Assembly (NCBI GenBank): GCA_016801885.1 | Contig: CM028896.1 | Location: 3,658,001-3,722,000 of the forward strand | Source: Toxotes chatareus | Taxonomy: Eukaryota > Chordata > Actinopteri > Toxotidae | Length of the DNA stretch: 64,000 nt | Direction of reading: 5' to 3' | Part shown: positions 62,546 through 64,000 of the stretch, piece after piece | How positions within the stretch are numbered: position 1 is the first letter of the stretch | Layout of the letters: every line of letters begins with the position of its first letter | Position numbers and translations under genes: made by a program | The notes under the pieces: model-generated | What the model was told of the DNA's origin: nothing | Database searches by the model: none | The model's input: only the letters and a program-made list of their open reading frames with translations

Positions 62546-64000
62546 AAAGGTAGGATTTATTGTTTAATAACTGTTTTCAACTGATATAATAAACTGAATA
62601 TTCAGAAAGGGAAATATTATTTGGATCATAGTTTTTCAATCAATTTTGGGTTATTTATTACTGCACATCCATGCATATTGCTTAACCACTGATATGTATC
62701 AGCAGCAACAAATGGAATTGAAAAAAAATATTTTTACAATTTACAGTTTATAAATAGTTCCCATCTAATTTCTTTTAGATACTATAAATGCTTTATATTG
62801 ACCTAAGAATGGGAGAATAAAGTTATATTTTACTCCATTCAGAGAGTCAGATTTTGTTAAGACCTCGGGAAGAGGAACTGGAAGAAAATGTTATTTTTCC
62901 AGTTAAAAAACATGGAGAATTTTGCAAAAGTTTTCTCCTGTGTTTGTGTTTTCTGTGTTGCTTCTATCCTTGTATCCGTGACCTCGCTGCTGACACTGCC
63001 TTTGTCAATTGGTTCAGTAAAGTTGTGGGGATCATGACCCCGAGGGTTAAGGGATATATGCGAGTTTTATCCAGCGCAACGAGGTTAGTAGCCCCGTGCT
63101 GCTGATAAGTCCTATGGGACCTGTCATGACCACACTGAGTGAAAACCTCAGATTAACACTTAAACACGGAGGATCAACAGCACAACAAGATACAACAATA
63201 AAATATTGATCCCCATCTTAGGAAAAAACGTTTTTTATGAAGAAAAAAAATGCCCCTCTGACCTGGGATCAAGCGCTGTCAAGATCCTTGTCTTACTCTG
63301 ATGTCTCTCTCCCTGTCTTTCTCTTTGTCTGTGGCCCCTCCCTCCTTTCTTTCTCACCACAATGCCTCTCATTTTTCCGTTTTTCACTCGAGCTAGCTTC
63401 CTTCTCTCAATCTCCTCAGATGTGCCTTTTAACGCAGCTGATACAGATGTCAACCTAGTGTTTCATGTATATTTCATGTCCCATAACAGAGTCATCTATA
63501 TTTAATAGGACAAGATCCCTGTCCCCATTAACATTAACCTGACACTGTTTGTTCTCTCTTTCTCTGTCTGTCGCTCCGTCTCCCTCAACTTCCCCAGCCC
63601 TTACTCTTTGCTCCCCGTGTCTCATACATACCATCTCTCATTTTTTTTATGTTATCACCCCGTCGTCTTTCCCCTTCTGTCCATCCCCATCATCTCCATG
63701 TTTGCCTCTCCCCTTTCCCTGAGTCCAAATAATGTGCCTGCAGATGCATGTCAGTGGCAAGAAATGCCATTTCCCTTTGATCTCATCCTCTGTCAAACTA
63801 CTCTGAACAGATGTGTGACTTTATAAGTTATTTGCATCTTAGGAAAAACCATACAGTTTGACTTTGATGTTAGCTTTGATGATGGCGCTGGTGCCCTTGT
63901 GCTCTATGTGGAAAGTAAATTCAGAATGAGAGAAGAGAAGAGAAGAAAAGAGAAGAGAAGAGAAGAGAAGAGAAGAGAAGAGAAGAGAAGAGAAGAGATA
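62328..64000 (-). other. cntfr intron upstream of the Ig exon (partial)
   Basis: This is sequence 5' of the Ig exon in gene orientation. It carries two diverged copies of the Ig exon acceptor region (about 62387-62430 and 62495-62545), a pyrimidine-rich stretch on the plus strand (63295-63720), a small exon-like segment at 63855-63903, and an (AGAAG)n array running off the end. No signal-peptide exon was recognised. Confidence 0.75.
63928..64000. repeat. (AGAAG)n pentanucleotide array, open at window end
   Basis: About 14 units with one AAAAG variant, cut by the window edge. On the cntfr sense strand it is a pure pyrimidine tract. Confidence 0.96.

Overview
This window is vertebrate nuclear DNA, most likely from a ray-finned (teleost) fish. 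The evidence is a few short exons with GT/AG splice sites in a sea of intron, very dense dinucleotide microsatellites (AC arrays up to about 40 units), a decayed Tc1-type transposase fragment of the kind common in fish, and exon translations that closely match one vertebrate receptor. There are no bacterial operons, CRISPR arrays or phage genes. Apart from decayed repeats, almost every long open frame is a microsatellite translation or chance.

The only gene I can support is part of cntfr, the ciliary neurotrophic factor receptor alpha subunit, on the minus strand. Three consecutive coding exons are visible, read right to left: the Ig-like domain (62327-62094), the first half of the first cytokine-receptor fibronectin III domain (7057-6940), and its second half (4890-4724). 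The splice phases of all three join into one continuous reading frame. The signal-peptide exon(s) lie beyond base 64000. The WSXWS-bearing domain and GPI-anchor end lie before base 1. The intron between the Ig exon and the first cytokine-receptor exon is about 55 kb and fills most of the window.

Region by region: 1-4723 is downstream intron. 4891-6939 is a 2 kb intron. 7058-62093 is the giant intron, holding a large foldback repeat (11991-12410), a Tc1 fragment (12683-13092), a GTTAC-rich MITE-like remnant (22301-22602), short near-perfect hairpins (24058-24101, 43452-43489, 61488-61517), many AC/AG arrays, and a few stretches resembling regulatory DNA, including an RFX X-box at 9539. 62328-64000 is upstream intron with diverged copies of the Ig exon's own acceptor region.

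The observations most worth a second look are the missing third cysteine of the cytokine-receptor domain in exon 4724-4890, the repeated intron-exon junction at 62295-62545, the short-looped inverted repeats, and a 242-codon open frame of unknown meaning at 54907-55635.
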